Positions 33,133 through 42,299 of a DNA stretch of 64,000 nucleotides are shown piece after piece. Position numbers and translations under genes: made by a program. The DNA lies in NCBI GenBank assembly GCA_946885735.1, contig CAMPGW010000004.1, positions 1 to 64,000 of the forward strand, written 5' to 3'. The notes under the pieces were generated by a model that saw only the letters and a program-made list of their open reading frames with translations, was not told the origin of the DNA and ran no database searches. This stretch comes from an uncultured Gammaproteobacteria bacterium (GTDB taxonomy: Bacteria; Pseudomonadota; Gammaproteobacteria; Xanthomonadales; Xanthomonadaceae). Each line of letters opens with the position of its first letter. Position 1 is the stretch's first letter.

Positions 33133-34298
33133 GCGGCTTCCTTGGCGGCGGCCACGGCCTTGCGGGCGCCATCGTTGATGTCGTCGGCGGCGATGATCGC
33201 CAGGCCGGAGTTGCGCAGCAGTTCCTTCCCCTTGTCCACGTTGGTTCCTTCCAGGCGCACGATCACCGGCACCTTCACGTCCACTTCCTTCACCGCCTCG
33301 ATGATGCCCTCGGCGATCATGTCGCAGCGCACGATGCCGCCGAAGATATTGACGAAGATCGCCTTCACCTTGTCCGAGGACAGGATCAGCTTGAAGGCCT
33401 CGGCCACTCGCTCCTTGGTCGCACCACCGCCGACGTCGAGGAAGTTGGCGGGCGAGCCGCCCTCCAGCGAGATCACGTCCATGGTCGCCATCGCCAGGCC
33501 CGCACCGTTGACCATGCAGCCGATGTCGCCGTCCATGGTCACGTAGTTCAGGTCGTACTTCGAAGCCAGCACCTCGGTGTGGTCTTCCTGCGCGATGTCG
33601 CGCATCGCCTGCAGGCGCGGCTGGCGGAAGGCGGCGTTGTCGTCGGAGTTGAGCTTGCCGTCGAGCGCCATCAGGTCGCCGTGGGCCACCATCGCCAGCG
33701 GGTTGAGCTCGATCAGCGACAGGTCGAAGTCGTTGAACAGCTTGTACATGCCCAGCATGATCTTGGTCAGCTGGTTGACGTTCTTCGGCGACAGGTCCAT
33801 CGCGAACCCGACCTGGCGGCACTGGTAGGGCTGCAGGCCCTGCACGTAGTCCACGTTGACGACGTGGATGGCGTCCGGGTTGGTCTCGGCGGTTTTCTCG
33901 ATCTCCACGCCGCCCTCGGCGGAGCAGATGAAGGTCAGGGTCTTGGTCGCCCGGTCCACCAGCAGGGACAGGTACAGCTCCTTGACGATGTCGGTCGCCT
34001 CGGTGATCAGCACGCTGTCCACGGGCAGGGCCCGGCCGGCGGTCTGGTATGTCTCCATGCCGGTGCCGAGCATGGCCTTGGCGGCGTCGCGCACCGCGTC
34101 CACGGTCTTCACCAGCTTCACGCCGCCGGCCTTGCCGCGGCCGCCCGCGTGGATCTGGGCCTTCACCACCCAGTGGTGGCCGCCGATCGCCTTGGCCGCC
34201 TCGGCCGCCTCGGAGGGCGTGCGGGCGACGCGCCCGGCGGGCACCGGGATGCCGACCTCGGCGAAGAGTTGCTTGGCCTGGTACTCGTGGAAATTCAT
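33129..34298 (-). CDS. sucC: Succinyl-CoA ligase beta subunit
   Basis: The 389-residue ATP-grasp subunit is recognisable by [20 protein letters not shown] at the start and the nucleotide-binding segment [20 protein letters not shown]. It pairs with SucD to make ATP or GTP from succinyl-CoA. Only 44 bases separate its start from the divergent pilS start, so the two promoters must overlap or lie within coding sequence. Confidence 0.97.
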   Translation of the reverse strand: MNFHEYQAKQLFAEVGIPVPAGRVARTPSEAAEAAKAIGGHHWVVKAQIHAGGRGKAGGVKLVKTVDAVRDAAKAMLGTGMETYQTAGRALPVDSVLITEATDIVKELYLSLLVDRATKTLTFICSAEGGVEIEKTAETNPDAIHVVNVDYVQGLQPYQCRQVGFAMDLSPKNVNQLTKIMLGMYKLFNDFDLSLIELNPLAMVAHGDLMALDGKLNSDDNAAFRQPRLQAMRDIAQEDHTEVLASKYDLNYVTMDGDIGCMVNGAGLAMATMDVISLEGGSPANFLDVGGGATKERVAEAFKLILSSDKVKAIFVNIFGGIVRCDMIAEGIIEAVKEVDVKVPVIVRLEGTNVDKGKELLRNSGLAIIAADDINDGARKAVAAAKEAA

Positions 34299-34342
34299 GC
34301 ATCGGCCTCGGGCGTGGGGGGCGCTAGGATACCATCCGCCCG

Positions 34343-35956
34343 ATGCCCCCTGCCCCCGCCCCGGCCACGCCGCAGCACCGCGAGCTGTACTTCTTCGCCC
34401 TGTTCCGGGTGCTGGAGGCCGGCATCCTCGGCATCGTCGCCTTTACGCCGCTGGGCGCCACCATGGCCGAGATTCGCGAGCCGGTGCTGCTGCAGATCGC
34501 GACCATGGGCTACTTCCTGGTCGGCCTGTTCCTGCTCTATACGAGTCGTCGGCCGGACTTCGGTCTGCGCCGGCAAGCGGCAGTCGGCCTGGTGTTCGAC
34601 ATCGCGGCCTGGGCCGTGGCACTGCTGGCCATGGGCGGCGGCGAGTCAGGCATGGCCATGTTCATGGTGTTCAACCTCGGCGCGGCGGCGCTGATCCTGA
34701 CGCCGGCGGCCAGCCTGGGCTTCGCCGTCACCGCCGCGCTGATCATCCTCGGCGAGTACACCTTCAACCGCCTGTCCGCCCACGGCGAGGCGCGCACCGC
34801 CGCCGAGGCAGTGATGTTCTGCGTCACCTACCTGGGCACGGTGCTGCTGTGCCAGCAACTGCGCCGGCAGATGAGCGAGTCCGAAGCGCTGGCCATGCGC
34901 CGCGGCGAGGACCTGGCCAGCCTGAGCGAGCTCAACGAACTCGTCATCCGCCGCATGCGCACCGGCGTGCTGGTAGTGGATGGGGGCCACCGCATCCGCC
35001 TGTCCAATGAATCGGCCTGGGCGCTGCTCGGAGGCGGCACGCCGGAGAAGGACCTGCTCACCGTCGCGCCGGCCTTGCAGAAATCCTTGTGGGACTGGCG
35101 CAACGAACGCATCCCGACGCCACCGGCCATGACCTTTTTCGACGGCGGGCCCGAGGTGCTGCCGCGCTTCGTCTCGCTCGGCCTGACCGACAAGCTGTTC
35201 GTGATCTTCCTCGAGGACAGCCGCATCTACTCCGGCCGCGCCGAGGAACTCACCCTCGCCACCCTCGGCCGCCTGTCGGCGAGCATCGCGCACGAAGTGC
35301 GCAACCCGTTGGCGGCGATCAACTACTCCACTCAGTTGCTGGAGGAATCGCCCGACCTGAAGGAAACCGACAAGCGCCTGCTGGAGATCATCCACAGCCA
35401 ATGCACGCGCATGAACGGCATCGTGCAGAACATCCTCGGCCTGGCCCGTCAGGAGCGCACTCAAACCGAAAGCCTGGAGCTGGTGGCCTTCACCCGCGAG
35501 TTCGTCAACGACTACGCCGAGAGCCATCCGCTGGAAACGGACCTGCTGGTCGCCACCGACCCCGGTACGCGGGTGGTGGCACTGGCCGACCGGCAGCAGC
35601 TGCACCAGGTGCTGACGATTCTTGTCCACAACGCACTGACCTACGGCCGTAAGCCTGGCGAGCCGGCAAAGGTGACCGTCGCCGTGCGCCGCGAGCAGGC
35701 CAGCGGTGCACCCATCGTCGAGGTCATCGATCGCGGCCCCGGCATCGCCCCGCGCGTGGCGCAGCAGATCTTCGCGCCCTTCTACACCACCAGCGCCCAC
35801 GGCACCGGGCTGGGGCTGTACATCGCCCGCCAGCTCTGCGAGGTCAACCAGGCGGTGCTGACTTTCGAGCCCGTCGCGGCGGGAGGAAGCTGTTTCCGGA
35901 TCCTGATGCCGGCGCCGCAGGCGCTGTGGGACGGCGCGCGCCCGGTGCCACTGTGA
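34343..35956 (+). CDS. pilS: Sensor histidine kinase PilS
   Basis: The 537-residue protein has about six N-terminal transmembrane segments (to about residue 175), a PAS-like region ([20 protein letters not shown]), and a HisKA domain with phospho-acceptor H317 ([20 protein letters not shown]). The HATPase has N, G1 and G2 boxes ([24 protein letters not shown]). PilS with PilR controls pilin expression in Pseudomonas and Xanthomonas. The context with pilR, pilA and pilBCD supports the name. Confidence 0.94.
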   Translation: MPPAPAPATPQHRELYFFALFRVLEAGILGIVAFTPLGATMAEIREPVLLQIATMGYFLVGLFLLYTSRRPDFGLRRQAAVGLVFDIAAWAVALLAMGGGESGMAMFMVFNLGAAALILTPAASLGFAVTAALIILGEYTFNRLSAHGEARTAAEAVMFCVTYLGTVLLCQQLRRQMSESEALAMRRGEDLASLSELNELVIRRMRTGVLVVDGGHRIRLSNESAWALLGGGTPEKDLLTVAPALQKSLWDWRNERIPTPPAMTFFDGGPEVLPRFVSLGLTDKLFVIFLEDSRIYSGRAEELTLATLGRLSASIAHEVRNPLAAINYSTQLLEESPDLKETDKRLLEIIHSQCTRMNGIVQNILGLARQERTQTESLELVAFTREFVNDYAESHPLETDLLVATDPGTRVVALADRQQLHQVLTILVHNALTYGRKPGEPAKVTVAVRREQASGAPIVEVIDRGPGIAPRVAQQIFAPFYTTSAHGTGLGLYIARQLCEVNQAVLTFEPVAAGGSCFRILMPAPQALWDGARPVPL

Positions 35957-35969
35957 CCGGAACCCGCTC

Positions 35970-37442
35970 TTGAATCGGTTCGGGGAACTCGAATCCGCTC
36001 TCGAGGGGAAGGTGATAACTGCCCTCGTGATGGCGTTGAGCATTGCGTGGGGCTTGTTCCTGGCGCTACCGCACGCACAGGAGGCCATCTGGCAGGACGA
36101 GGCGGTCACGCTCCTGTTCCATGCTTCCCGTGGCGTCATCGCACCCTTCCAGGACTACGTGTCGCCGAACAGCCACGTGGGTTTCACATCATTGTTGTCC
36201 GCCTGGATGCAGCTCCATCCCGACGGCGTCGATCTCTTCTCGCTGCGCATGCTGCCATTGCTCTTTTTCGCGGCTGCGATTCCCCTTGCGTATGCCGCCG
36301 CCCGGCGACTCGGAGGCGCGACCTGTGCGGCCATCGCCACGTTGATATTCGCGACCTCTCCCGTTAGCGAAAACTTCGCAACCCAATTGCGTGGATACGG
36401 GCCGTCGTGGCTTTTCATGGCCCTGGCGTTCCTGTCGTCCCTGGCGCTGGCCGCGAGCACCAGGCATGCGCGACGGTGGCATGCAGCGTACCTGGCCGCG
36501 TGCCTTGGATCAGTCGCCATCCTTCCGACCAACGTCTATTGGCTGTCCGTGATAGCGGGGGCTGCTAGCCTGAGCCTGTATTACGCGTCCGTTCCCGCGG
36601 CGCCCGCGAAGGTCTGGAGGACCGTTGCCCTGCTGCTTGCAGGCCCTCCCCTCGCGCTGGCACTCGCATACGCAGGCATATGGGGAGAGCTCGTAGGGTT
36701 TGCCGGGCATGACTTCAGTCCGTGGGGCCGCCTGGACTTGGTTGCCGAATGGCTACGCGCTTCGTCGGCGAATTTTCGATGGCTCTTCCCACTCACGGGC
36801 GCCGGACTCGCCGTCGCCATCATGGGCATCGCCAAGAGCGACCCCCGGCGATCGGACACGATCGTGCCGCTCACCGTTGCTCTGGGGTTCCTCACGCTGA
36901 TCGTGGTGATGCCGAATCCTCCCTTCCCCCGCACGCTCGTTCCCTTCCTGCCCGTCTGGATTGCAGTCATGACGAAGTTCTTGCTGGAAGGTGCCCGCGC
37001 TCTCGTCGAACGGCGCCAGGTTGCGGCGGCTGCCGGTGGCCTTGTCGCACTCGGCTTGTTGCTGTTTGCGACTCCAGTCGGGACCGACTGCCGCGGCGCG
37101 AAAGGCTCTGGCGACCCCACGCACTACGACCTTTGTCACCAGTACTTCCGTGACGGCTACCTGCCCGAATCAATCCTCGATGCATGGGCTGCGGAAGGTG
37201 CGCAGCGTCCGATCGTCTCCGGCTACGAAGCCTTCTACGCGCTCCAGGTCCTGGGTGCCCCGGCAAGGCTGATCCACTACGACCGCTTACCAGGCGACCT
37301 GAAGTTGGCTCCGCTGGTCGTCGCCTCCGATCCGTCCGAATTTGAACTCATCCTGGGCCGGCTCGGCGTGGATGCCACCGACTACGCGCAGCTTGCCGAT
37401 ACCGGCTATTTCAAGGTGTACCGGCCGGTCGGCTTGCGCTAG
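35970..37442 (+). CDS. GT-C fold membrane glycosyltransferase-like protein
   Basis: This 490-residue protein has about 10 hydrophobic segments. The first outer loop carries WQDEAVTLLFHASRG, an Asp-Glu typical of GT-C (GT39/ArnT-like) enzymes, followed by a conserved LRGYG loop. The acceptor and donor are unknown. The first start is TTG 35970; a GTG at 36012 or ATG at 36030 could be used instead. It lies 13 bases after pilS and 55 bases before pilR, interrupting the usual pilS-pilR pair. Confidence 0.75.
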   Translation: MNRFGELESALEGKVITALVMALSIAWGLFLALPHAQEAIWQDEAVTLLFHASRGVIAPFQDYVSPNSHVGFTSLLSAWMQLHPDGVDLFSLRMLPLLFFAAAIPLAYAAARRLGGATCAAIATLIFATSPVSENFATQLRGYGPSWLFMALAFLSSLALAASTRHARRWHAAYLAACLGSVAILPTNVYWLSVIAGAASLSLYYASVPAAPAKVWRTVALLLAGPPLALALAYAGIWGELVGFAGHDFSPWGRLDLVAEWLRASSANFRWLFPLTGAGLAVAIMGIAKSDPRRSDTIVPLTVALGFLTLIVVMPNPPFPRTLVPFLPVWIAVMTKFLLEGARALVERRQVAAAAGGLVALGLLLFATPVGTDCRGAKGSGDPTHYDLCHQYFRDGYLPESILDAWAAEGAQRPIVSGYEAFYALQVLGAPARLIHYDRLPGDLKLAPLVVASDPSEFELILGRLGVDATDYAQLADTGYFKVYRPVGLR

Positions 37443-37497
37443 AGCAGGGGTTAACTGTTAGAGTTATCTCGCGTTCACCCCCCAAGACCGGCCGTTC

Positions 37498-38844
37498 ATG
37501 CCCACCCCCCGTAGCGCCCTCGTAATCGACGACGAACGCGACATCCGCGAACTCTTGGTGCTCACGCTGGGACGGATGGGATTGCGGGTGGACACGGCCC
37601 CCGACGTCACCTCGGGCAAGGCCCAGCTGGCGGCCAACAAATACGACCTGTGCCTGACCGACATGCGCCTGCCCGATGGCAGCGGCCTGGACCTGATCGC
37701 GCACATCAGCCAGCGCTATCCCGAGGTGCCGGTGGCGATGATCACCGCCTACGGCAACGTCGAGGCCGCGGTGGACGCGCTGAAGGCCGGCGCCTTCGAC
37801 TTCGTCACCAAGCCGGTGGACCTGACGGTCCTGCGTCGGCTGGTGCAGAACGCGCTGGACTTGGGCGAGCAGCGCAAGGCGCAGCAGCCCACCGGCAATC
37901 GCCTGGTTGGTGACTCGCCGCGGATGCAACAGCTGCGCGCCACCATCGCCAAGCTGGCCCGCAGCCAGGCCCCGGTCTACATCGCCGGCGAGTCGGGCGT
38001 GGGCAAGGAGCTGGTGGCCCGCCTGATCCACGAGCAAGGCCCCCGCACCACCGGCCCCTTCGTGCCGGTCAACTGCGGCGCGATCCCGTCCGAGCTGATG
38101 GAGAGCGAGCTGTTCGGCCACAAGAAGGGCAGTTTCACCGGCGCCCATGCCGATAAGGAAGGCCTGTTCCAGGCCGCCAATGGCGGCACCCTGTTCCTGG
38201 ACGAAGTCGCCGAGCTGCCCCTGCACTTGCAGGTCAAGCTGCTGCGGGTCATCCAGGAAAAAAGCGTGCGCCCGGTCGGCGGCCAGGCCGAGATCCCGAT
38301 CGACGTGCGCATCCTGTCGGCCACGCACAAGAACCTGGCCAAACTGGTGGAGGACGGGCGCTTCCGCCACGACCTCTACTACCGAATCAACGTCATCGGC
38401 CTGCCGGTGCCGGCCTTGCGGGAGCGCAAGGAGGACATCCTTCCGATCGCGGAAGCCGTGCTCGCTCGCCTGACCGCCGAACTCGGCGAAACACTGCCGC
38501 CACTCTCCGCGGCGGCGCAGGCCGCGCTGCAGGAGTATCCATTCCCCGGCAACGTGCGCGAACTGGAGAACATCCTTGAGCGCGCGGTGGCGCTGTGCGA
38601 CGGTGCTTCGATTGGCGTTGCGGACCTGAGCCTGCCTGAGCTGATGCCTGCCGCTGTCAACGGACAGCCGTCGCCCGCGCGCGCGTTCACTGGCGCCCTG
38701 CCGAGTGCACTGGAACAGATCGAACGCGAATCCATCCAGCGCGCGCTGGAGGCCTGCCGCTACAACAAGACCAAGGCGGCGGCACAACTGGGGATCACCT
38801 TCCGGGCGCTGCGCTACAAGCTGAAGAAGCTGGAGATGGAATGA
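37498..38844 (+). CDS. pilR: Sigma-54-dependent response regulator PilR
   Basis: The 448-residue NtrC-type regulator has a receiver domain with phospho-acceptor D55 (LCLTDMRLPDGSG), an AAA+ activator domain with Walker A GESGVGKE and the sigma-54 contact loop GSFTGAHA, and a Fis-type helix-turn-helix (NKTKAAAQLGITFRALRYKL). It would activate the sigma-54 promoter found upstream of the pilin gene. The next gene overlaps its stop as ATGA. Confidence 0.95.
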   Translation: MPTPRSALVIDDERDIRELLVLTLGRMGLRVDTAPDVTSGKAQLAANKYDLCLTDMRLPDGSGLDLIAHISQRYPEVPVAMITAYGNVEAAVDALKAGAFDFVTKPVDLTVLRRLVQNALDLGEQRKAQQPTGNRLVGDSPRMQQLRATIAKLARSQAPVYIAGESGVGKELVARLIHEQGPRTTGPFVPVNCGAIPSELMESELFGHKKGSFTGAHADKEGLFQAANGGTLFLDEVAELPLHLQVKLLRVIQEKSVRPVGGQAEIPIDVRILSATHKNLAKLVEDGRFRHDLYYRINVIGLPVPALRERKEDILPIAEAVLARLTAELGETLPPLSAAAQAALQEYPFPGNVRELENILERAVALCDGASIGVADLSLPELMPAAVNGQPSPARAFTGALPSALEQIERESIQRALEACRYNKTKAAAQLGITFRALRYKLKKLEME

Positions 38845-39134
38845 GCGACGATCGACCGGCGCGGCCTCGCTACCCGCCCCTGACTCTGCGACATAAGCGA
38901 ATTTTCGCGGTAGCGGCGGTCGTCGCCGTAGCCATCACCGCCGGCTTGGCGCTCTGGCGACTGTCCCTCATCCGTTGGTGGCTGGGGCACTGCGGCAAAC
39001 AGAGCGAGGCCTGCACGTGGGCCGAGTTCGGGTTCGAGTGGGGCTGGGGAGTCGCACTCCTAGCGGGCCTAGGCATCATCGCACTCGTGGCACACCGGCT
39101 CACGGCGGACCGCCTGCTGTTGGACAAGCCGTGA
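38841..39134 (+). CDS. Small two-segment membrane protein
   Basis: This 97-residue protein of unknown family has a basic N-terminus, one transmembrane segment at about 24-43 and a second at about 70-88. A short loop between them holds two Cys (GHCGKQSEACTW) that could pair. It overlaps the pilR stop (ATGA) and its own stop overlaps the next start (GTGA), so it is translated as part of a coupled unit. Confidence 0.75.
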   Translation: MSDDRPARPRYPPLTLRHKRIFAVAAVVAVAITAGLALWRLSLIRWWLGHCGKQSEACTWAEFGFEWGWGVALLAGLGIIALVAHRLTADRLLLDKP

Positions 39135-40462
39135 CCACAGCCGCCGAGGCGAGCCCGGCGGCCAGCAAGGTTCCGCAACTGCTGCTCCTCCTGTTGCTGG
39201 CGCTGGCGGCCTTCCTCCAGCTCACCGTGGTGTCGAAGACCGTGGTGGACCATCCGCTGCGGGCCGATGCCGGCGAGTACTTCTCGTACGCCTGGAACCT
39301 GCGCAACCACGGCGTCTATTCCTCGGCGCGACCCACCGGGGAGATCGGCACCCCACCCGCGCCCGACAAGGTTCGCTCGCCCGGCTATCCGTTGTTCCTG
39401 CTCGCCGTCGGCAACCCCGAGCCGAGCGAGCAGTACCTGCATCGGGTCAGCCTCGTCCAGGCGCTGCTCGGCGTGGGTTCGGTGTGGCTCATCTACCTGA
39501 TCGCCGCGAGCTTCCTGCCACGCGGGCTGGCCCTGGTCGCCGGACTGCTGACGGCGCTGAGCCCGCACCTGACGATGACCAGTGCCTACCTGCTGACCGA
39601 AGCACCCTTCACCTTCCTCCTGCTGGCCGGCACGCTGGCGACGATCCGTGCGGCCAGCTCCTTGCAGCTTCGAACGGCGGCGCTGGCCGGACTCCTGTGG
39701 GGCGCCTGCGCGCTGGTCAGGCCGACCGTGCAGTTCCTGCCGCTGCTCTTCCTCCTGCTCGCGGTCGCGTTGCCGGCGCTTCGGCGTTTCCGGAGGCCGG
39801 CGCTGGTATCGCTGCTGGTGTTTTGCGCGGTGCTCGCACCGTGGGTGATCCGCAACGCCACTGTCGACCAGCCCGGCCCCAGCCTCATGGTCAACTCGGT
39901 GGCACACGGCGCCTATCCGGACTTCCAGTTCGACAACCGGCCGGAGACCTTCGGCTTCCCCTACCGGTTCGACCCCGACTACCCGGCCCACATCGAGAGC
40001 CCGCAGGCGCTGCTCGCCCACCTGGGCGACAGCTTCGGCAGCGAGCCAGGGCGTTACGCCCGCTGGTTCCTGGTCGGCAAGCCCTACTTCTTCCTGTCGC
40101 TGAAGAACGTCCAGGCGCTCGACATCCAGATCTATCCGACTCCGTCCAACCCTTACTACGAACGGCCACTGTTCGCGGTGATCCGTGACTTCGCGATCAC
40201 GGCGCACTGGCCGCTGATGGTGCTGGGGCTGCTGGGCGTGGCGCTCGTCGCATCTCGCGTCCGGGGCGCACCGACGATCGCAGGCCCCACCTGGCTGCCT
40301 GCAGCCATCGTCGCGCTGGTGGTGTTGTACGCGATCGGCCTGCACATGGTGGTGGCGCCTTTCCCACGCTACGCCATTCCGTTCCGCCCGCTGATCTACG
40401 CCCTGGCGCTGGTTCCGATCCACGCCCTGTGGTCGGCGGTGCGGGGACGCCAGCGCGCGTGA
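39131..40462 (+). CDS. GT39-type membrane glycosyltransferase
   Basis: This 443-residue protein has about 10 hydrophobic segments. The first outer loop contains LRADAGEYFSYAWNLRNHGV, with the Asp/Glu arrangement of polyprenyl-phosphate-sugar-dependent GT-C enzymes, and a later RSPGYPLFL loop. The start is GTG 39131, which overlaps the previous stop. It probably transfers a sugar from a lipid carrier outside the inner membrane; the acceptor is unknown. The next gene, GtrA, would flip the lipid-linked sugar. Confidence 0.8.
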   Translation: MTTAAEASPAASKVPQLLLLLLLALAAFLQLTVVSKTVVDHPLRADAGEYFSYAWNLRNHGVYSSARPTGEIGTPPAPDKVRSPGYPLFLLAVGNPEPSEQYLHRVSLVQALLGVGSVWLIYLIAASFLPRGLALVAGLLTALSPHLTMTSAYLLTEAPFTFLLLAGTLATIRAASSLQLRTAALAGLLWGACALVRPTVQFLPLLFLLLAVALPALRRFRRPALVSLLVFCAVLAPWVIRNATVDQPGPSLMVNSVAHGAYPDFQFDNRPETFGFPYRFDPDYPAHIESPQALLAHLGDSFGSEPGRYARWFLVGKPYFFLSLKNVQALDIQIYPTPSNPYYERPLFAVIRDFAITAHWPLMVLGLLGVALVASRVRGAPTIAGPTWLPAAIVALVVLYAIGLHMVVAPFPRYAIPFRPLIYALALVPIHALWSAVRGRQRA

Positions 40463-40851
40463 GCGAAGCGGCTCGGGCGCTGCGCTTCGTCATCAACGGC
40501 CTGTTCGCCGCGGCCGTCCACTTCGCGGTGTTGTTCGCGCTGCTCGAGGTCGTCGGCATGGCATTGGCGGGTATCGCCAACCTCCTGGCCGCGACTGTCG
40601 GCATCAGCGTGTCCTTCCTGGGCAACCGCCACTTCGTCTTCCAGTCCGCCTCCCGACCGATGGCAGGCCAGGCGCTGCGGTTCGGGCTGCTCTACTCGGC
40701 CATGGCGGTGATGCACGGCTTGGTGCTGTTCGCGTGGACGGACCTGGCCGGCCGGGACTATCGTGTCGGCTTCCTCATCGCCACGGGGCTTCAGGTGATC
40801 GGCAGTTATCTCGGCAATCGCTGGCTGGTCTTCCGTCCCGGGGCGCGCTGA
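40459..40851 (+). CDS. GtrA-family lipid-linked sugar flippase
   Basis: This 130-residue protein has four transmembrane segments and the GtrA pattern (FVINGLFAAAVHFAVLFALL, ISVSFLGNRHFVF, GSYLGNRWLVF). GtrA proteins flip undecaprenyl-phosphate-linked sugars made by GtrB. Start GTG 40459 overlaps the previous stop and its stop overlaps the next ATG (TGATG). Confidence 0.88.
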   Translation: MSEAARALRFVINGLFAAAVHFAVLFALLEVVGMALAGIANLLAATVGISVSFLGNRHFVFQSASRPMAGQALRFGLLYSAMAVMHGLVLFAWTDLAGRDYRVGFLIATGLQVIGSYLGNRWLVFRPGAR

Positions 40852-41561
40852 TGGAAGCGCATTACGTCGGCAGCGAGCTTGAGTTGTTCGCCGAGGCCCA
40901 TCACTGGAAGCGGTACTGGGCCTCGCGGCTGCAGCCATGGTTGGGCCAGCGGATCCTCGACGTCGGCGCGGGGCTCGGGGCCACGGCACGGGCCTTCGCG
41001 GCGCACCGCTTCGAGCGCTACCTTGCGCTGGAGCCGGATCCTGAGCTGGCTGGCCGTATACGCACGGCGGTGACCGCGGGCGATCTTCCCCGAGGCGTCG
41101 AGGTCCAGGCGGGCACCACCGCCGACCTGGATCCCGAAGCGCGTTTCGATACCGTCCTGTACGTGGACGTGCTGGAGCACATTGCCGATGACCGCGGCGA
41201 ACTCGAGCGGGTCGCGAAGCACCTTGAAACGAGCGGTCGCATCATCGTGCTCGCGCCGGCGCACGCCTGGCTGTATTCCCCTTTCGATGCCGCCGTCGGG
41301 CATGTGCGCCGCTACACGCGGGTGTCCTTGGCCGCGGCCAAGCCCACCGCCCTCGAGCAGGAATCCATGTTCTATCTCGACAGCGTGGGCTTGCTTGCAA
41401 GCACCGCCAACCGCTGGCTGCTGAAGGCGTCAATGCCGTCTCCAGCGCAGATTCGACTCTGGGATGGGGTGATGGTGCCGGCCTCGCGGGTGTTGGACCC
41501 GCTGCTGTTCCATTCGGTTGGCAAGACCGTGGTCGGGGTATTCCGCCGGCCCCTGTCCTGA
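40851..41561 (+). CDS. Class I SAM-dependent methyltransferase
   Basis: The 236-residue protein has motif I ILDVGAGLGATARAF, an acidic strand end LALEPDPELA and post-motif FDTVLYVDVLEHIADDRGEL. A C-terminal segment (HAWLYSPFDAAVGHVRRYTR) is typical of methyltransferases found beside GT-C and GtrA genes. The substrate is probably a glycan or lipid-linked sugar; this is inference from context. It is the last gene of the unit coupled to pilR. Confidence 0.85.
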   Translation: MEAHYVGSELELFAEAHHWKRYWASRLQPWLGQRILDVGAGLGATARAFAAHRFERYLALEPDPELAGRIRTAVTAGDLPRGVEVQAGTTADLDPEARFDTVLYVDVLEHIADDRGELERVAKHLETSGRIIVLAPAHAWLYSPFDAAVGHVRRYTRVSLAAAKPTALEQESMFYLDSVGLLASTANRWLLKASMPSPAQIRLWDGVMVPASRVLDPLLFHSVGKTVVGVFRRPLS

Positions 41562-41675
41562 CCCCCTGCGTCACAATCTGACACTGGTAGGCATTTACTA
41601 CGACAGTCCTGGCGCTAAGTTCCCGCCTGTGCTCAGATTTGTGACCTGATTCGCGGCACCTAGGGCTAGATTTGT

Positions 41676-41691
41676 TGGCATGGATAGTGCA
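41676..41691 (+). promoter_or_regulatory. Sigma-54 promoter of the pilin gene
   Basis: TGGCATGGATAGTGCA matches the -24/-12 consensus TGGCAC-N5-TTGC with exact spacing between the GG and GC pairs and two mismatches in flanking positions. It lies 97 bases before the pilin ATG, giving a leader of about 85 bases. The upstream 110 bases hold GACAC and GACAG words (about 41580 and 41602) that could be PilR sites. Confidence 0.82.
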
Positions 41692-41787
41692 ATGCTACTA
41701 CCGCACGTTCGCAGCGGTCGGTTTACCGAAGGACTGGAACGCTGTACTCGCAGTGCACGTGACTCAAACAACCCTAGGGGATACACA

Positions 41788-42237
41788 ATGAAGAACCAGC
41801 AAGGTTTCACCCTCATCGAGCTGATGATCGTGGTCGCCATCATCGCGATCCTGGCCGCCATCGCCATCTCGCAGTACCAGGACTACGTGATCCGTTCGCA
41901 GGTCTCGGAAGGCTCGTCGCTGGCTGACGGCATCAAGACGGCCGTGGGCGAGTTCGTCAACAATCGTGGTTACTTCCCCGCGGCTAACGTTTCCGCGGGC
42001 CTGGCGTCACCGGCCTCGATCTTGGGCGAGTACGTCGGCGCGGTAGCGGTCGATGATGGCGTCATCACCGCGACCTACAGCGGCGTCAAAGCAAATGCTT
42101 CGCTGAAGAGCCCGTCCGTCCGCTCGCTGTCGTTCTCGCCGATCACGCACGCTGGCAGCATCGAATGGCACTGCGTCAGCACCGCGCTGAAGCAGAAGTG
42201 GTGCCCGAGCAGCTGCACTTGCTCCAGCAGCACCTGA
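41788..42237 (+). CDS. pilA: Type IVa major pilin
   Basis: The 149-residue prepilin has a short leader MKNQQG, cleaved before the methylated Phe, and the N-terminal helix [20 protein letters not shown] with Glu at +5. The C-terminal region holds four Cys ([14 protein letters not shown]) rather than the usual two and ends in SSST, which is a plausible glycosylation tail. AGGGG lies 7 bases before the ATG. It has its own sigma-54 promoter and terminator. An open frame from 41680 is longer but lacks the leader logic and overlaps the promoter. Confidence 0.96.
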   Translation: MKNQQGFTLIELMIVVAIIAILAAIAISQYQDYVIRSQVSEGSSLADGIKTAVGEFVNNRGYFPAANVSAGLASPASILGEYVGAVAVDDGVITATYSGVKANASLKSPSVRSLSFSPITHAGSIEWHCVSTALKQKWCPSSCTCSSST

Positions 42238-42257
42238 TCCACGCTCAATAGTTGAAC

Positions 42258-42287
42258 AAAGGGCCGCCATTGGCGGCCCTTTCCTTT
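42258..42287 (+). terminator. Rho-independent terminator of pilA
   Basis: AAAGGGCCGCC-att-GGCGGCCCTTT is followed by CCTTTT, 20 bases after the pilin stop. Strong stem and T-rich tail. The next gene starts 12 bases later, so its expression depends on readthrough or an unseen promoter. Confidence 0.92.
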
Positions 42288-42299
42288 TGCGGTACTCCC

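Noticed and set aside
41680..41787. Longer start for the pilin gene
   Set aside because: It would place 36 residues before the prepilin leader and begin within the sigma-54 promoter; the ATG at 41788 has a ribosome binding site and the correct leader.
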